A stretch of DNA of 64,000 nucleotides from assembly GCF_026625125.1 (NCBI RefSeq), contig NZ_CP113097.1, positions 372,001-436,000 of the forward strand. Direction: 5' to 3'. A model generated the notes under the pieces. It worked only from the letters and a program-made list of their open reading frames with translations. It did no database searches and had not been told where the DNA came from. Positions 54,601 to 64,000 of this stretch are shown piece by piece (positions within the stretch are counted from its first letter, which is position 1; every line of letters begins with the position of its first letter). The DNA comes from Pseudomonas putida. Its GTDB lineage: Bacteria; Pseudomonadota; Gammaproteobacteria; Pseudomonadales; Pseudomonadaceae. A program made the translations under genes and the position numbers.

Positions 54601-54851
54601 GCCGCCGGGTTTACCAGGCGGAACACGGCCTCGACCACGTCATTGACGGTACGTACCGACTTGAAATCGTCAGCGGCGATCTTCTTGCCGGTCTGGCGCT
54701 TGATGTGGTCGATCAGGTCGACGGCGTCGATGCTGTCGATTTCCAGGTCCTGGTACAGGTTGGATTGCAGAGAGATGCTGGCCGGCTCCAGTTCGAACAG
54801 TTCGACCAGAGCGTCGCGCAGGATGTTGAAGATGTCTTCGCGGGTTTGCAT
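54597..54851 (-). CDS. Acyl carrier protein (ApeF-like)
   Basis: An 84-residue carrier protein with the phosphopantetheine Ser40 in QDLEIDSIDAVDLIDHI. Acidic and helical throughout. Aryl polyene systems use two carriers, one for the aryl starter and one for chain elongation; which role this one has cannot be told from sequence alone. It follows the other carrier by 9 bp and overlaps the membrane protein gene by 4 nt. Confidence 0.92.
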   Translation of the reverse strand: MQTREDIFNILRDALVELFELEPASISLQSNLYQDLEIDSIDAVDLIDHIKRQTGKKIAADDFKSVRTVNDVVEAVFRLVNPAA

Positions 54852-54860
54852 GGTACGTTC

Positions 54861-55133
54861 TCAGGCGGCCTGACGGGCGGTGACGAATGCCGCCAGCGTG
54901 GCGACGTTGCTGAAGTGGTTGCGGGTGTCCTTGGCATCGGCGTCGATCTTGAAGCCGTAGCGCTTCTGGATCGCCAGGCCGAGTTCCAGTGCGTCTACCG
55001 AGTCCAGGCCCAGGCCTTCGCCGAACAGGGGTTGTTCATCGTCGATGTCCTGAACGCTGATGTCTTCCAGGCCCAGGGCGTCGATGATCAGCTGTTTGAG
55101 GTCACGGTTCAGGTCTTGCTGTGGCACGCTCAT
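54861..55133 (-). CDS. Acyl carrier protein (ApeE-like)
   Basis: A 90-residue carrier protein with the phosphopantetheine Ser45 in GEGLGLDSVDALELGLAIQ. The helix II region is longer than in the neighbouring carrier and has KRYGFKID after it. ATG 55133 lies within the end of the acyltransferase gene (32-nt overlap), which is consistent with coupling. Confidence 0.92.
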   Translation of the reverse strand: MSVPQQDLNRDLKQLIIDALGLEDISVQDIDDEQPLFGEGLGLDSVDALELGLAIQKRYGFKIDADAKDTRNHFSNVATLAAFVTARQAA

Positions 55134-55920
55134 TGGCGGCGAGCTCCTTGATGAAGTAGTGGTGCAGATGGTCGTTGAGCAGCCGCGATGCCTTGGGGGC
55201 GGGGCCCAGGGCGGCGAAGGCCTGAGGATCGATATCGGCGCCGACCTTGAGGGTAAAGTGCACGCGGCGGCTGGGAATGCGGTACCAGGGTTCATTCTTG
55301 GTCAGCGTGGTGGGGCTGACCTGGATGGTCACCGGGGTGATGATCTTCGCACCGCGCAGGGCGATTGCGGCGGCGCCACGATGAAAGGCCGGCGCCTGGC
55401 CGGGGGAGGTGCGCGTGCCTTCGGGGAAGATCACCAGTGGCTGGCCCTGGCGCAGCGACTCCACGGCGGTGTCGAGCATGTCCAGGCTGCCGTCGTTGCC
55501 GATGTACTGGGCTTCGCTGACCGGACCGCGGGTGAATGGGTTGTCGAACAGGCTCTGCTTGACCACGCAGTTGGCCTGACGCACCAGGCCAATGAGGAAC
55601 ACCACGTCGATCAGCGACGGGTGGTTGGCGATGATCATCTGCCCCGGACGGCCGAGGCGCTCGGCGCCGTCGATCTGGTAAGTCAGCACGCCGGTGGCGT
55701 GCATGAACCGCACGAAACGCCAGAACAGCCAACTGATGGTGCGCCGCGCGCGCCGGCGATGGCGTTCGGCACCGCCTGGCAGGCAGGCCAGCAGCGGAAA
55801 GACCAGCAGGCGCAGGCACAAACCGCCCAGGCCGAACAGAAAGAAGCTCGCGGCGGTGGCCAGCAGACGCCAATAGTAAGCGTCGCGTGGCCGGCTCACG
55901 GCTGTCGTTGCCAGTTCCAT
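55102..55920 (-). CDS. 1-acyl-glycerol-3-phosphate-type acyltransferase (PlsC fold, ApeD-like)
   Basis: A 272-residue membrane-associated acyltransferase. It has a hydrophobic N-terminal region (LLATAASFFLFGLGGLCLRL and LLVFPLLACLPG), the HX4D motif in IIANHPSLIDVVFLIG, and the second motif VIFPEGTRTSPG. It probably acylates the glycerol or sugar anchor of the polyene lipid. The start is either ATG 55920 (GGAA upstream, 25-nt overlap with the chain-length factor) or GTG 55899 (4-nt overlap). Confidence 0.85.
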   Translation of the reverse strand: MELATTAVSRPRDAYYWRLLATAASFFLFGLGGLCLRLLVFPLLACLPGGAERHRRRARRTISWLFWRFVRFMHATGVLTYQIDGAERLGRPGQMIIANHPSLIDVVFLIGLVRQANCVVKQSLFDNPFTRGPVSEAQYIGNDGSLDMLDTAVESLRQGQPLVIFPEGTRTSPGQAPAFHRGAAAIALRGAKIITPVTIQVSPTTLTKNEPWYRIPSRRVHFTLKVGADIDPQAFAALGPAPKASRLLNDHLHHYFIKELAANERATARPEP

Positions 55921-56612
55921 GTACGACGATTCCAGGTGTGAGTGAAGGAAGTGCAGCCAGTCAGCATGGCTTTGAGCCAGCTGAGGCCGTGAGGCAATTC
56001 CACGGGAGGTGTTGCCAACGCCTGCCCGGGCGCGAGTTGCCATTGCTGGCCAGGGGTCAGCAGCAGGCCCAGGGCGTAGGCGAAGGGCACGTCGTCGATC
56101 CAAGGGCTGTAGGCCTCGGGGGGCAGTTCCTCGGTGACGATCAACAGCACGGCGGGTGCACCCTCTGCCAGCAGTGCCGCCGCCTCCAGCACGCCTTGCT
56201 CGAAGCCGTCGCCCGCGGCCGCCAGGGCGGTCATTTCGCTGGTCGAGCCGCGCAGGATCGACCACAGGCCGATGACCGCGTTGTGCACCGACAGGCTGAA
56301 CTGGGTGGGCGACAGCGGCTGGCGTGCGGCCAGCTCGCTGAGAATCGAAAAGGTGCGGGGCGTTTCACCGTGGCGCGATACGAACACCAGTGGCAACTGC
56401 TCGTGGCCCTCGGCCAATGGCCAACCCACGGCAAAGGCCATGCGCGCCAGGTGGCTGAGGCGACGGCGTTGCATGGCGGGCAGGAAGCTCACGTCAGGCG
56501 CCTGCGCATCGCTGCGTGGCGGCTGATGGCCATTTGCCCATAATTGCCAGTCGGCGTGTGTCGAGAGGCCAGGGGCCCACGCGCGCCATTGGCTGATGTC
56601 GAAGGTGATCAC
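55896..56612 (-). CDS. Beta-ketoacyl synthase chain-length factor (ApeC-like, no active-site Cys)
   Basis: A protein of about 238 residues from the truncated ketosynthase-like family (Ketoacyl-synt_2). It starts ITFDISQWRAWAPGL and has FSLSVHNAVIGLWSI where active synthases have the nucleophile Cys, so it cannot condense. It should pair with the ApeO-like ketosynthase and set chain length. The frame is open to ATG 56690, but the promoter at 56707-56735 would start the mRNA near 56700, leaving no room for a binding site there; GTG 56612 with GGGAAA upstream matches family N termini. Confidence 0.83.
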   Translation of the reverse strand: MITFDISQWRAWAPGLSTHADWQLWANGHQPPRSDAQAPDVSFLPAMQRRRLSHLARMAFAVGWPLAEGHEQLPLVFVSRHGETPRTFSILSELAARQPLSPTQFSLSVHNAVIGLWSILRGSTSEMTALAAAGDGFEQGVLEAAALLAEGAPAVLLIVTEELPPEAYSPWIDDVPFAYALGLLLTPGQQWQLAPGQALATPPVELPHGLSWLKAMLTGCTSFTHTWNRRTWNWQRQP

Positions 56613-56706
56613 GGTGCTTTGTTTCCCGCCCTGAGGGACTTCCATGCCGAGGGAATGACTCGGCGTAACGACCTGCCAGGGTTGGCGCATTCATCGAGTG
56701 GCGCGC

Positions 56707-56735
56707 ATTATCCCGGTGCCGGGGTCATGTATCAA
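56707..56735 (-). promoter_or_regulatory. Promoter of the aryl polyene operon
   Basis: On the minus strand TTGATA (56735-56730) and GATAAT (56712-56707) are exactly 17 bp apart, a near-consensus sigma70 pair. The predicted transcript start is close to 56700. No other strong promoter was seen inside the operon. The rest of the gap up to the ParA gene at 56925 shows no further clear signal. Confidence 0.65.
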
Positions 56736-56924
56736 TGCATAGTGGTTCAATCAGACATTGCCTTCGTCTGGACATGACATACGCTGATCGCCATGTACGC
56801 GGTTTCCGACAATCGGTCAGGGCAAGGTTGTCGGTCGGGAGGTGCACAACTTGAATGAAGAATGCTGGTCAACGCCGAGCGAGCGCCACATACTCGGGCA
56901 TTCGTTGATACACGGAGGTCTCTC

Positions 56925-57698
56925 ATGCGGCGCGTGGTGTTCAATCAGAAAGGTGGCGTGGGCAAGTCGAGCATCGCTTGCAACCTGGCTGCGGTCAGCG
57001 CCAGCGACGGCTATCGGACCCTGCTGATCGACCTGGATGCCCAGGCCAACTCGACTCAGTACCTGACCGGCCTCACCGGCGAAGACATCCCCATGGGTAT
57101 CGCCGACTTCTTCAAGCAAAGCCTCTCCAGCGGGCCGTTCAGCAAGAAGAACAAGGTCGATATCTACGAAACCCCGTTCGACAACCTGCATGTGGTCACC
57201 GCCACCGCGGAGCTGGCCGATTTGCAGCCCAAGCTCGAGGCCAAGCACAAGATCAACAAGCTGCGTAAGTTGCTCGACGAGCTCGACGAGGATTACGAGC
57301 GGATCTACATCGATACCCCGCCTGCACTCAACTTCTATGCGGTATCTGCGCTGATTGCGGCAGATCGCGTGCTGATCCCCTTCGACTGCGACAGTTTTTC
57401 GCGCCAGGCGCTGTACGGGCTGCTGGCTGAGATCGAAGAGTTGAAGGATGACCATAACGAAGAGCTGGTGGTCGAAGGCATTGTCGTCAACCAGTTCCAG
57501 TCCCGCGCCAGCCTGCCCCAGCAAATGCTCGACGAACTGCTGGCCGAAGGGCTGCCGGTATTGCCGATATACCTGAGCAGTTCGGTGAAGATGCGCGAGT
57601 CGCACCACGCCAGCTTACCGCTGATTCACCTGGAGCCACGGCACAAGCTGACCCAACAGTTTGTCGAGCTGCACTCGCTGCTCGAAGAAAACGCTTAA
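56925..57698 (+). CDS. Orphan ParA/MinD-type ATPase
   Basis: A 257-residue deviant Walker ATPase: FNQKGGVGKSSIACNLA at residues 6-22 (signature KGGVGKS), LLIDLDAQANST (about 35-46) and Walker B-like IYIDTPPAL. GGAGG precedes ATG 56925. There is no parB or DNA-binding partner beside it and it is too long for MipZ-type short forms, so it is a chromosomal orphan ParA that may position a protein cargo. Its stop overlaps the stop of trxC (TTAA). Confidence 0.88.
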   Translation: MRRVVFNQKGGVGKSSIACNLAAVSASDGYRTLLIDLDAQANSTQYLTGLTGEDIPMGIADFFKQSLSSGPFSKKNKVDIYETPFDNLHVVTATAELADLQPKLEAKHKINKLRKLLDELDEDYERIYIDTPPALNFYAVSALIAADRVLIPFDCDSFSRQALYGLLAEIEELKDDHNEELVVEGIVVNQFQSRASLPQQMLDELLAEGLPVLPIYLSSSVKMRESHHASLPLIHLEPRHKLTQQFVELHSLLEENA

Positions 57699-58129
57699 AT
57701 CCCTTGGCTGCGTAGCCACTCCAGCAGCGACTGCAGTGGAAACGCGCCCGCCTGGCGGCTGACTTCGCGGCCGTTCTTGAACAGGATCAGGCTGGGAATC
57801 GAACGGATACCCAACTGGCCAGCAAGGGTACGGTTGGCTTCGCTGTCGAGCTTGGCCAGGCGGCAGCGCCCCTCGAGTTGGCGGGCGGCCTGTTCGAAGG
57901 TGGGGGCGAAGGACTTGCAGGGGCCGCACCAGTCGGCCCAGACGTCGATCAGCAGCGGCAGGTCGCCTTTGATCTGGCTGGCGTAGTTGCGTTCGTTGAG
58001 TTCGAACGACTGGCCCAACAGCACCTGCTGTTTGCAGCGGCCGCATTTAGGCGCATCGCCCAGGCGGGTGGCAGGCAGGCGGTTGAGGCCGTCGCAGTGG
58101 GGGCAGGGGATTAGCAACGAGTCGGACAT
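57695..58129 (-). CDS. trxC: TrxC, thioredoxin 2
   Basis: Thioredoxin 2 reduces protein disulfides and is tuned for oxidative stress. The 144-residue product has the N-terminal zinc module (C9, C12, C29, C32 in IPCPHCD and PKCGRCK), then the thioredoxin domain with WADWCGPCK (C68, C71) and the cis-Pro in IRSIPSLILFK. AAGGAAA supports ATG 58129. It converges with the ParA gene, sharing 4 bp of stop codons. Confidence 0.95.
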   Translation of the reverse strand: MSDSLLIPCPHCDGLNRLPATRLGDAPKCGRCKQQVLLGQSFELNERNYASQIKGDLPLLIDVWADWCGPCKSFAPTFEQAARQLEGRCRLAKLDSEANRTLAGQLGIRSIPSLILFKNGREVSRQAGAFPLQSLLEWLRSQGI

Positions 58130-58239
58130 GTGGTTTCCTTGTGGTGTTTGGTCAGGCCCTGTCGCCGGCCACCGGTTTCGCCCAGGACCTGAGGCCAGGG
58201 GGCTGTGAAGCAACTGGCTTGCAGGCTCAGCGGTGCATG

Positions 58240-58333
58240 GCACCGGCTTCGCCGGTGATCGCCGGCAAGCCGGCTCCCACGGGAGCGGCGACAGTCGTTG
58301 GACTGCCGGCTTGCTGGCGATGGGGGACTGCGG
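58240..58333. repeat. Inverted REP pair between selO and trxC
   Basis: A REP copy at 58240-58283 (CACCGGCTTCGCCGGTG then GCCGGCAAGCCGGCTCCCAC) faces an inverted copy at about 58302-58333 (CTGCCGGCTTGCTGGCGATG). They end 7 bp before the selO stop codon. Confidence 0.8.
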
Positions 58334-58340
58334 CCAGCCA

Positions 58341-59810
<1,470 letters not shown>

Positions 59811-59846
59811 CTAGGGTTCAGCACAGAATAAAGCATTCGAGCCGTA

Positions 59847-62800
59847 TCAGGCCGGCGCAGTGCCATCGGGTTTTGGTTGTTCCACGGGAATCAGCTGCTG
59901 CTTGCCGCCCTGGGTGTCCATCAGGAATACCTCGACCTGGCGTACGGAGATCTTGATGTTGTGCGCCTTGAACTCACGGTTGATGTAGCGGTTGATCTCG
60001 TCCAGCGTCGGGTTGCGGTCGCCCAGGTCGCGTACGTGCATGCGCAGTTCGTGGTCCAGCGAGCTCTCGCCGAAGTTGAGGAAATACACCAGCGGTTCCG
60101 GGTCTTTGAGCACCCGTGGATTGTCGTGGGCGCCCTTGAGCAGCAGGTCGCGCACCAGGTCCAGGTCGGAGCCGTAGTCGATGCCCAGTTTCAGCGTGAC
60201 GCGGGTCACCGTGTCGGTCAGCGACCAGTTGATCAGTTGGCCGGTGATGAAGGTCTTGTTGGGGACGATGATGTCCTTGCGGTCGAAGTCGGTAATGGTA
60301 GTGGCGCGGATGCGGATCTTGCTCACGGTGCCGGACAGGTTGCCGATGGTGATGGTGTCGCCGATGCGCACCGGGCGTTCGAACAGGATCATGATGCCGG
60401 AGATGAAGTTGGCGAAGATCTCCTGCATGCCGAAACCCAGCCCGACCGACAGCGCTGCCACCAGCCACTGCAGCTTGTCCCAGCTCACGCCGAGGGTCGA
60501 CAGGGTACTGACGATACCTATACCGACGATGGTGTACGACAGCAGCGTGGTGGTGGCGTAGGCGCTGCCTTGGGCCAGGTTCAGCCGCGACAGCACCAGC
60601 ACCTCCAGCAAGCCCGGCAAGTTGCCGGCCAGGGCGAAGGTGATCCCGACGATCACCAGCGCACCGAGCAGGTCGCCGAGGCTGATCGGTACCATGCTGG
60701 CGGCCGTGCCGGTGCCGCTGGTGTATTCGTACAGGGTGAAGTTGTTGAGGTAGGCGAACACCGTGATCAAGTCCGCCCACACCCAGTACAGGCCGGCAAT
60801 GAAGCCACCGAGCAAGGCCAGGCGGATCAGGCGCAACGACTGCTGGTTGACCTGCTCGATGTCCAGCGTCGGCTCTTCGGTGATGACTTCGCCGTCCAGG
60901 CCTTCCTTGGCGGCCGCGCGCTTGCTCAGCGCACGCTGGTAGGCCAGGCGCCGCGCGGCGACCGATAGGCCACGTACGAATGCGGCCTCGATCACCAACC
61001 AGAACATCAGCAGGTAAAGGGTGTAGATCAGCCGGTCGGTGAGCTTCAGTGCGGTGTAGTAATAGCCAAAGCAGACCGCAACGAACAAGGCGATGGGCAA
61101 CGCCGTGAAGGCCAGCCCGACGGCCCGGCGGAACAGCGAAGCGTCGCGGTGCGCGGGGCTGCTCAGCAGCAGGCGGCTGAGCAGCCAGGCCATGAGTGCG
61201 TAACAGGTCAGTACAACGCCGATGCCCAGCACATCGTCGGCCAGTGCCGACGGCTGGTGCTCGGCCACTGCCACCACGCCGACCAGCGCCAGCACGACGG
61301 TACCCAGCCGGCGCACCCAGCCGCGCAGGAACTCGACTTGCGGTTTGTGCCAGCGGAAGTGGATTTCCGCCACCCCCCCTGGGGCGAGAATGCGGTAGGC
61401 GGTGTAGAACACGAGCCAGGCCTGGGCCAGTTGCCAGAGCGCGGAGCCAAGGTTGGCGTTTTGCCCACGGGCGTCGATCTGCAGGGCATAGCTGCACAGG
61501 GCAAGGCCCAGGCTCACTGGCATCGCCAGGAGAATGTTGATCAGGATCGCCTGGGGCGTGTGCCACTGGCTGTCACGGCGGAAATGGCCGATATCCTGGT
61601 GCACCTTGTTCAGCCGTTGGTAGAGGTATTTGCGGCGCCACAGCAGGGCACCGATCACCAGCAGCAATGGCAGGAAAAGCAATGGGCGCTGACTCAGCCC
61701 GTCGCCCAGCTCCTTCAGGCCAGAGCCCCAGGGCAGGTCTGAGACCTGTTTGGCAAAGCGCTCCGGCACCGTCTTCAACCAGTCCCAGTCCAGCGGCTTG
61801 TTGCTCGGGATCCAGAACATCTGCTCGTCGAGCGTGGTGCGCAGGCCTTGCGCGGTGCTGAGCAACTGCTTCTGGTTGAGCTGCAGGGTGATCGATTCGT
61901 TGAGCAGCGCCGACAGCTCGCGGTTAAGGCGTTCAAGCAGGTCGCTGCGGGTGATCGCTACCTCCAGCAGGGCCTTGCGCAAGGCTGGGGTGACGTCTTG
62001 CTGCGGCTGGTTGGCCAGCAGTTTGTCGACATAGGTCACCGGGCTGCTCATCTGCTCGCGCTGCTGGTTGATCTCGAACTGGTACAGACGGATGTCAGCG
62101 ATCTGGTCCGCCAGGTCACGGTCAAGCTTCAGGTGCGGCAGGGCCTGCTTCTGCTTGTAGAGGATCTTCGACAGCAACAGGCTGCCCTTGAGCACGCTGA
62201 TCTGCTCGTCCAGGGCTTGATCGGCCTGGGTCAGGCTGTCGAGCTGCTGTTTGGTGCGCAGGTTCTGCTGGGTCAATTCGTTGAGGCGGTCGGTGCTTTT
62301 GAGCAGGTAGTCGGAAAGCTTGAGGTTGGCTGCGCTTTCGCTGGCCAGCAGGCTGCTGCCGCCAGCCTTCTGCGCTTCGATCGACTGTTGGGTTACGGTT
62401 TGCTGGGACTGGGCCAGACGCTTCTCGTTGATCAGCGTCTGCAGGTCCTGGATTTCCTGTTCCAGACGTGCGGTGCGTTCGATCAGCAGGTCGTGGCGGG
62501 CGTTGCCCAGGTCTTGCAGCAGGCCGTTGCCGGCCAGTTCCTGGCGGCGCAGCAGGGTCAGGGCATTGAGCGAGGCCAGTTCGGCACTCAGTTGGTTGCG
62601 CTGGTCGGCATTGATCGATTTGCCGCCATCCTTGCCGCTCTTGAGGATGGTGTTGATTTGCTGGCTGCGTGTCTGGTTGTTGCTGATCTCGGCCTGGGCG
62701 CGCTCGGGGCGGGTCTGGGAATTGATGATCAGGCTGTTGGCATCGGACAGCGCTTTTTGCAGCTCACCCTGCAGCGTGTTGCGTTCGCTGAGCATCTGCT

Positions 62801-63155
62801 CGAGCTGCGGCACGCTCAGGCTGGCGTAGCGTTGAGCCACCGGTTGTGGCTTGCTGGCTTTGAGCTTGGCCAGTTCTTTCTGGCTGTCGCTGGTCTCTTT
62901 GGGCGCGCCAGCCAGCTGTTGCTTGAGCTCGGCAAGCTTCTTCTCGCTATCTTCCTTGTTGGCAAGCAGGCTCAGGGTTTGTTCGAGCACCTGCTGCAAG
63001 GCCTTCTGATCGGCCTCCGGCAGTTTGCGTTCGGCGATCTTGTCGAGGCTGTTCTGGATGCTGGCAGCGCTCGGAGCTTCGGCTGCAGCAGCGGCGAACG
63101 GCAGGGACAGGCACAGCCCGAGCAGGGCTGTGCGAAGGTACACGCGCAGGGACAT
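59847..63155 (-). CDS. mscK: MscK/KefA-type large mechanosensitive channel
   Basis: A 1102-residue channel. It has a signal peptide (VYLRTALLGLCLSLPFAAAAAE), a long Gln-rich periplasmic coiled-coil domain to about residue 480, about eleven membrane helices from 490 on, and a C-terminal MscS domain: pore helix region VALSVGLGFGMQEIFANFI, FERPVRIGDTITIGNLSG and the beta-domain IRIRATTITDFDRKDIIVPN. It opens under hypo-osmotic shock to release solutes. Exact naming (MscK versus MscM/YjeP) is less sure. It lies 35 bp downstream of the antiporter gene. Confidence 0.88.
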   Translation of the reverse strand: MSLRVYLRTALLGLCLSLPFAAAAAEAPSAASIQNSLDKIAERKLPEADQKALQQVLEQTLSLLANKEDSEKKLAELKQQLAGAPKETSDSQKELAKLKASKPQPVAQRYASLSVPQLEQMLSERNTLQGELQKALSDANSLIINSQTRPERAQAEISNNQTRSQQINTILKSGKDGGKSINADQRNQLSAELASLNALTLLRRQELAGNGLLQDLGNARHDLLIERTARLEQEIQDLQTLINEKRLAQSQQTVTQQSIEAQKAGGSSLLASESAANLKLSDYLLKSTDRLNELTQQNLRTKQQLDSLTQADQALDEQISVLKGSLLLSKILYKQKQALPHLKLDRDLADQIADIRLYQFEINQQREQMSSPVTYVDKLLANQPQQDVTPALRKALLEVAITRSDLLERLNRELSALLNESITLQLNQKQLLSTAQGLRTTLDEQMFWIPSNKPLDWDWLKTVPERFAKQVSDLPWGSGLKELGDGLSQRPLLFLPLLLVIGALLWRRKYLYQRLNKVHQDIGHFRRDSQWHTPQAILINILLAMPVSLGLALCSYALQIDARGQNANLGSALWQLAQAWLVFYTAYRILAPGGVAEIHFRWHKPQVEFLRGWVRRLGTVVLALVGVVAVAEHQPSALADDVLGIGVVLTCYALMAWLLSRLLLSSPAHRDASLFRRAVGLAFTALPIALFVAVCFGYYYTALKLTDRLIYTLYLLMFWLVIEAAFVRGLSVAARRLAYQRALSKRAAAKEGLDGEVITEEPTLDIEQVNQQSLRLIRLALLGGFIAGLYWVWADLITVFAYLNNFTLYEYTSGTGTAASMVPISLGDLLGALVIVGITFALAGNLPGLLEVLVLSRLNLAQGSAYATTTLLSYTIVGIGIVSTLSTLGVSWDKLQWLVAALSVGLGFGMQEIFANFISGIMILFERPVRIGDTITIGNLSGTVSKIRIRATTITDFDRKDIIVPNKTFITGQLINWSLTDTVTRVTLKLGIDYGSDLDLVRDLLLKGAHDNPRVLKDPEPLVYFLNFGESSLDHELRMHVRDLGDRNPTLDEINRYINREFKAHNIKISVRQVEVFLMDTQGGKQQLIPVEQPKPDGTAPA

Positions 63156-63190
63156 AGGCAGACTACTTATGGATCATGCAGAAACGAAGT

Positions 63191-64000
63191 TTAGAGGAAC
63201 AATCCTGGTCCGGGTCGCGTTCCTTCGGGGAATCTGACGCCCACTTTCTGGATCTTGTTCCCGTCCATGGTCGCCACGGTCCAGATCGTGCCGTGCCATT
63301 CCACCTGATCGCCCACTACTGGAGCGCCCCCGACCTTCTGTCGGATGAACTGCGCCAGTGGCATTTTCGCGTCCAGGCCGTCGAGTTTCAGGCCGTAAAG
63401 GGCTGCCACCGCGCCCAGTTCGGCATCGCCTTCGAGCACGAAATCGCCGAAAAAGCGCAGGTCCAGGCCGCGTTGCGGGGCCTGGCTGAACAGCTTGCCC
63501 AATGCTGGCAGGTTGTGTTCGTGGCCGATCACGCACAGCATGTCGCCGACTTCGAGCACGGTACTGCCGGAGGGGTGCAATAACTGTTCGCCACGGAACA
63601 GTGCGGCAATACGGGTGCCCTCGGGCATCTTCAATTCGCGCAGGGCGGCACCGATGCACCACTTCTCCGCGCCCAGGCGATAGACGAACAACTCCCACTC
63701 GCTGGTAACGTGCACTTCGAGGGCGGACCGCGAGATCGGTGCCGGGTCCGGTGGTACCGTGACTTTCAACAGCTTGGCCATCCACGGCAGGCTGGTGCCC
63801 TGCACCAGCAGCGATACCAGCACGATGAAGAATGCCAGGTTGAAGAACAGTTGCGCGTCAGGTAGCCCCGCCATCAGCGGGAACACCGCCAGGATGATGG
63901 GTACCGCGCCACGCAGGCCGACCCAGGAAATGAAGGCTTTCTCGCGGCCATGGAAGGCCTTGAACGGCAGCAGTGCGGCCACCACCGACAGCGGCCGCGC
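63191..64000 (-). CDS. nhaP2: NhaP2/CvrA-type K+/H+ antiporter, C-terminal part (truncated by window end)
   Basis: The frame runs off the right edge, so only the last 269 codons are present. Visible are the end of the CPA1 membrane domain ([22 protein letters not shown] and [14 protein letters not shown]), then an RCK_C/TrkA_C regulatory domain ([38 protein letters not shown]) and a CorC/HlyC-like C-terminal domain ([23 protein letters not shown]). It extrudes K+ in exchange for protons. Pairing with an osmotic channel gene suggests shared salt or turgor control. Confidence 0.9.
   Translation of the reverse strand, partial: ARPLSVVAALLPFKAFHGREKAFISWVGLRGAVPIILAVFPLMAGLPDAQLFFNLAFFIVLVSLLVQGTSLPWMAKLLKVTVPPDPAPISRSALEVHVTSEWELFVYRLGAEKWCIGAALRELKMPEGTRIAALFRGEQLLHPSGSTVLEVGDMLCVIGHEHNLPALGKLFSQAPQRGLDLRFFGDFVLEGDAELGAVAALYGLKLDGLDAKMPLAQFIRQKVGGAPVVGDQVEWHGTIWTVATMDGNKIQKVGVRFPEGTRPGPGLFL

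Noticed and set aside
56612..56690. N-terminal extension of the chain-length factor from ATG 56690
   Set aside because: The predicted transcript start is about 10 nt upstream, no Shine-Dalgarno site fits, and family members begin near the GTG at 56612. It remains possible if another promoter exists.

Overview
The window looks like chromosomal DNA of a Pseudomonas putida-group bacterium. It is GC-rich, the proteins are Pseudomonas-like throughout, several gene orders are the pseudomonad ones (thiS-thiG-trmB, metX-metW-rdgB-hemW, yggS-proC-yggT, pilMN-O/P-Q-aroK-aroB, gltB-gltD-hemE), and intergenic gaps carry P. putida-type REP palindromes (core GCCGGCAAGCCGGCTCCCAC). No rRNA, tRNA, prophage, insertion sequence or CRISPR array was seen. 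Species assignment is from recognition of the proteins, not from a search. Layout of the housekeeping part (1-39 kb): thiamin sulfur carrier/thiazole synthesis (thiS, thiG) and tRNA m7G methyltransferase (trmB) run rightward. A long leftward run follows: yggS, proC, yggT, metX, metW, DUF4426, rdgB, hemW, DUF3392. Then come pilT (no pilU beside it), an NlpC/P60 hydrolase, a tandem TM2 protein, a SPOR protein with argS, priA, rpmE, a staphylococcal-nuclease-like protein, maeB, PBP1A, a short pilM-N-(O/P fusion)-Q operon running into aroK, aroB and a DamX-like ATPase/SPOR protein, glutamate synthase (gltB, gltD), hemE, a BOF protein, and a divergent MFS/LysR pair. Accessory part (39.1-56.7 kb): 21 leftward genes, mostly overlapping by a few bases, form one operon of the aryl polyene / xanthomonadin-like type II polyketide class. 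They include two complete ketosynthases, a cysteine-less chain-length factor, ketoreductase, two dehydratase domains, two acyl carrier proteins, an AMP ligase, an MIO ammonia-lyase, a flavin halogenase-like enzyme, a methyltransferase, glycosyl- and acyltransferases, a thioesterase, a LolA-like carrier, an MMPL exporter, a lipoprotein and a 46-residue membrane peptide too short for ordinary gene calling. A good sigma70-type promoter (TTGATA-17-GATAAT) lies just upstream of the first gene. The expected product is an outer-membrane-anchored, membrane-protective aryl polyene lipid whose aromatic starter is probably made by the ammonia-lyase; the exact product is inference. Right end (56.9-64 kb): an orphan ParA-type ATPase overlapping trxC tail to tail, selO, a large MscK-type mechanosensitive channel and a truncated NhaP2-type K+/H+ antiporter. 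Non-coding structure of note: long inverted clusters of a 7-bp repeat (GCAAGCC/GCAAGCT) at three gene boundaries, one carrying a perfect 80-bp direct duplication; REP pairs at three sites; and several clear intrinsic terminators and palindromic candidate operators.
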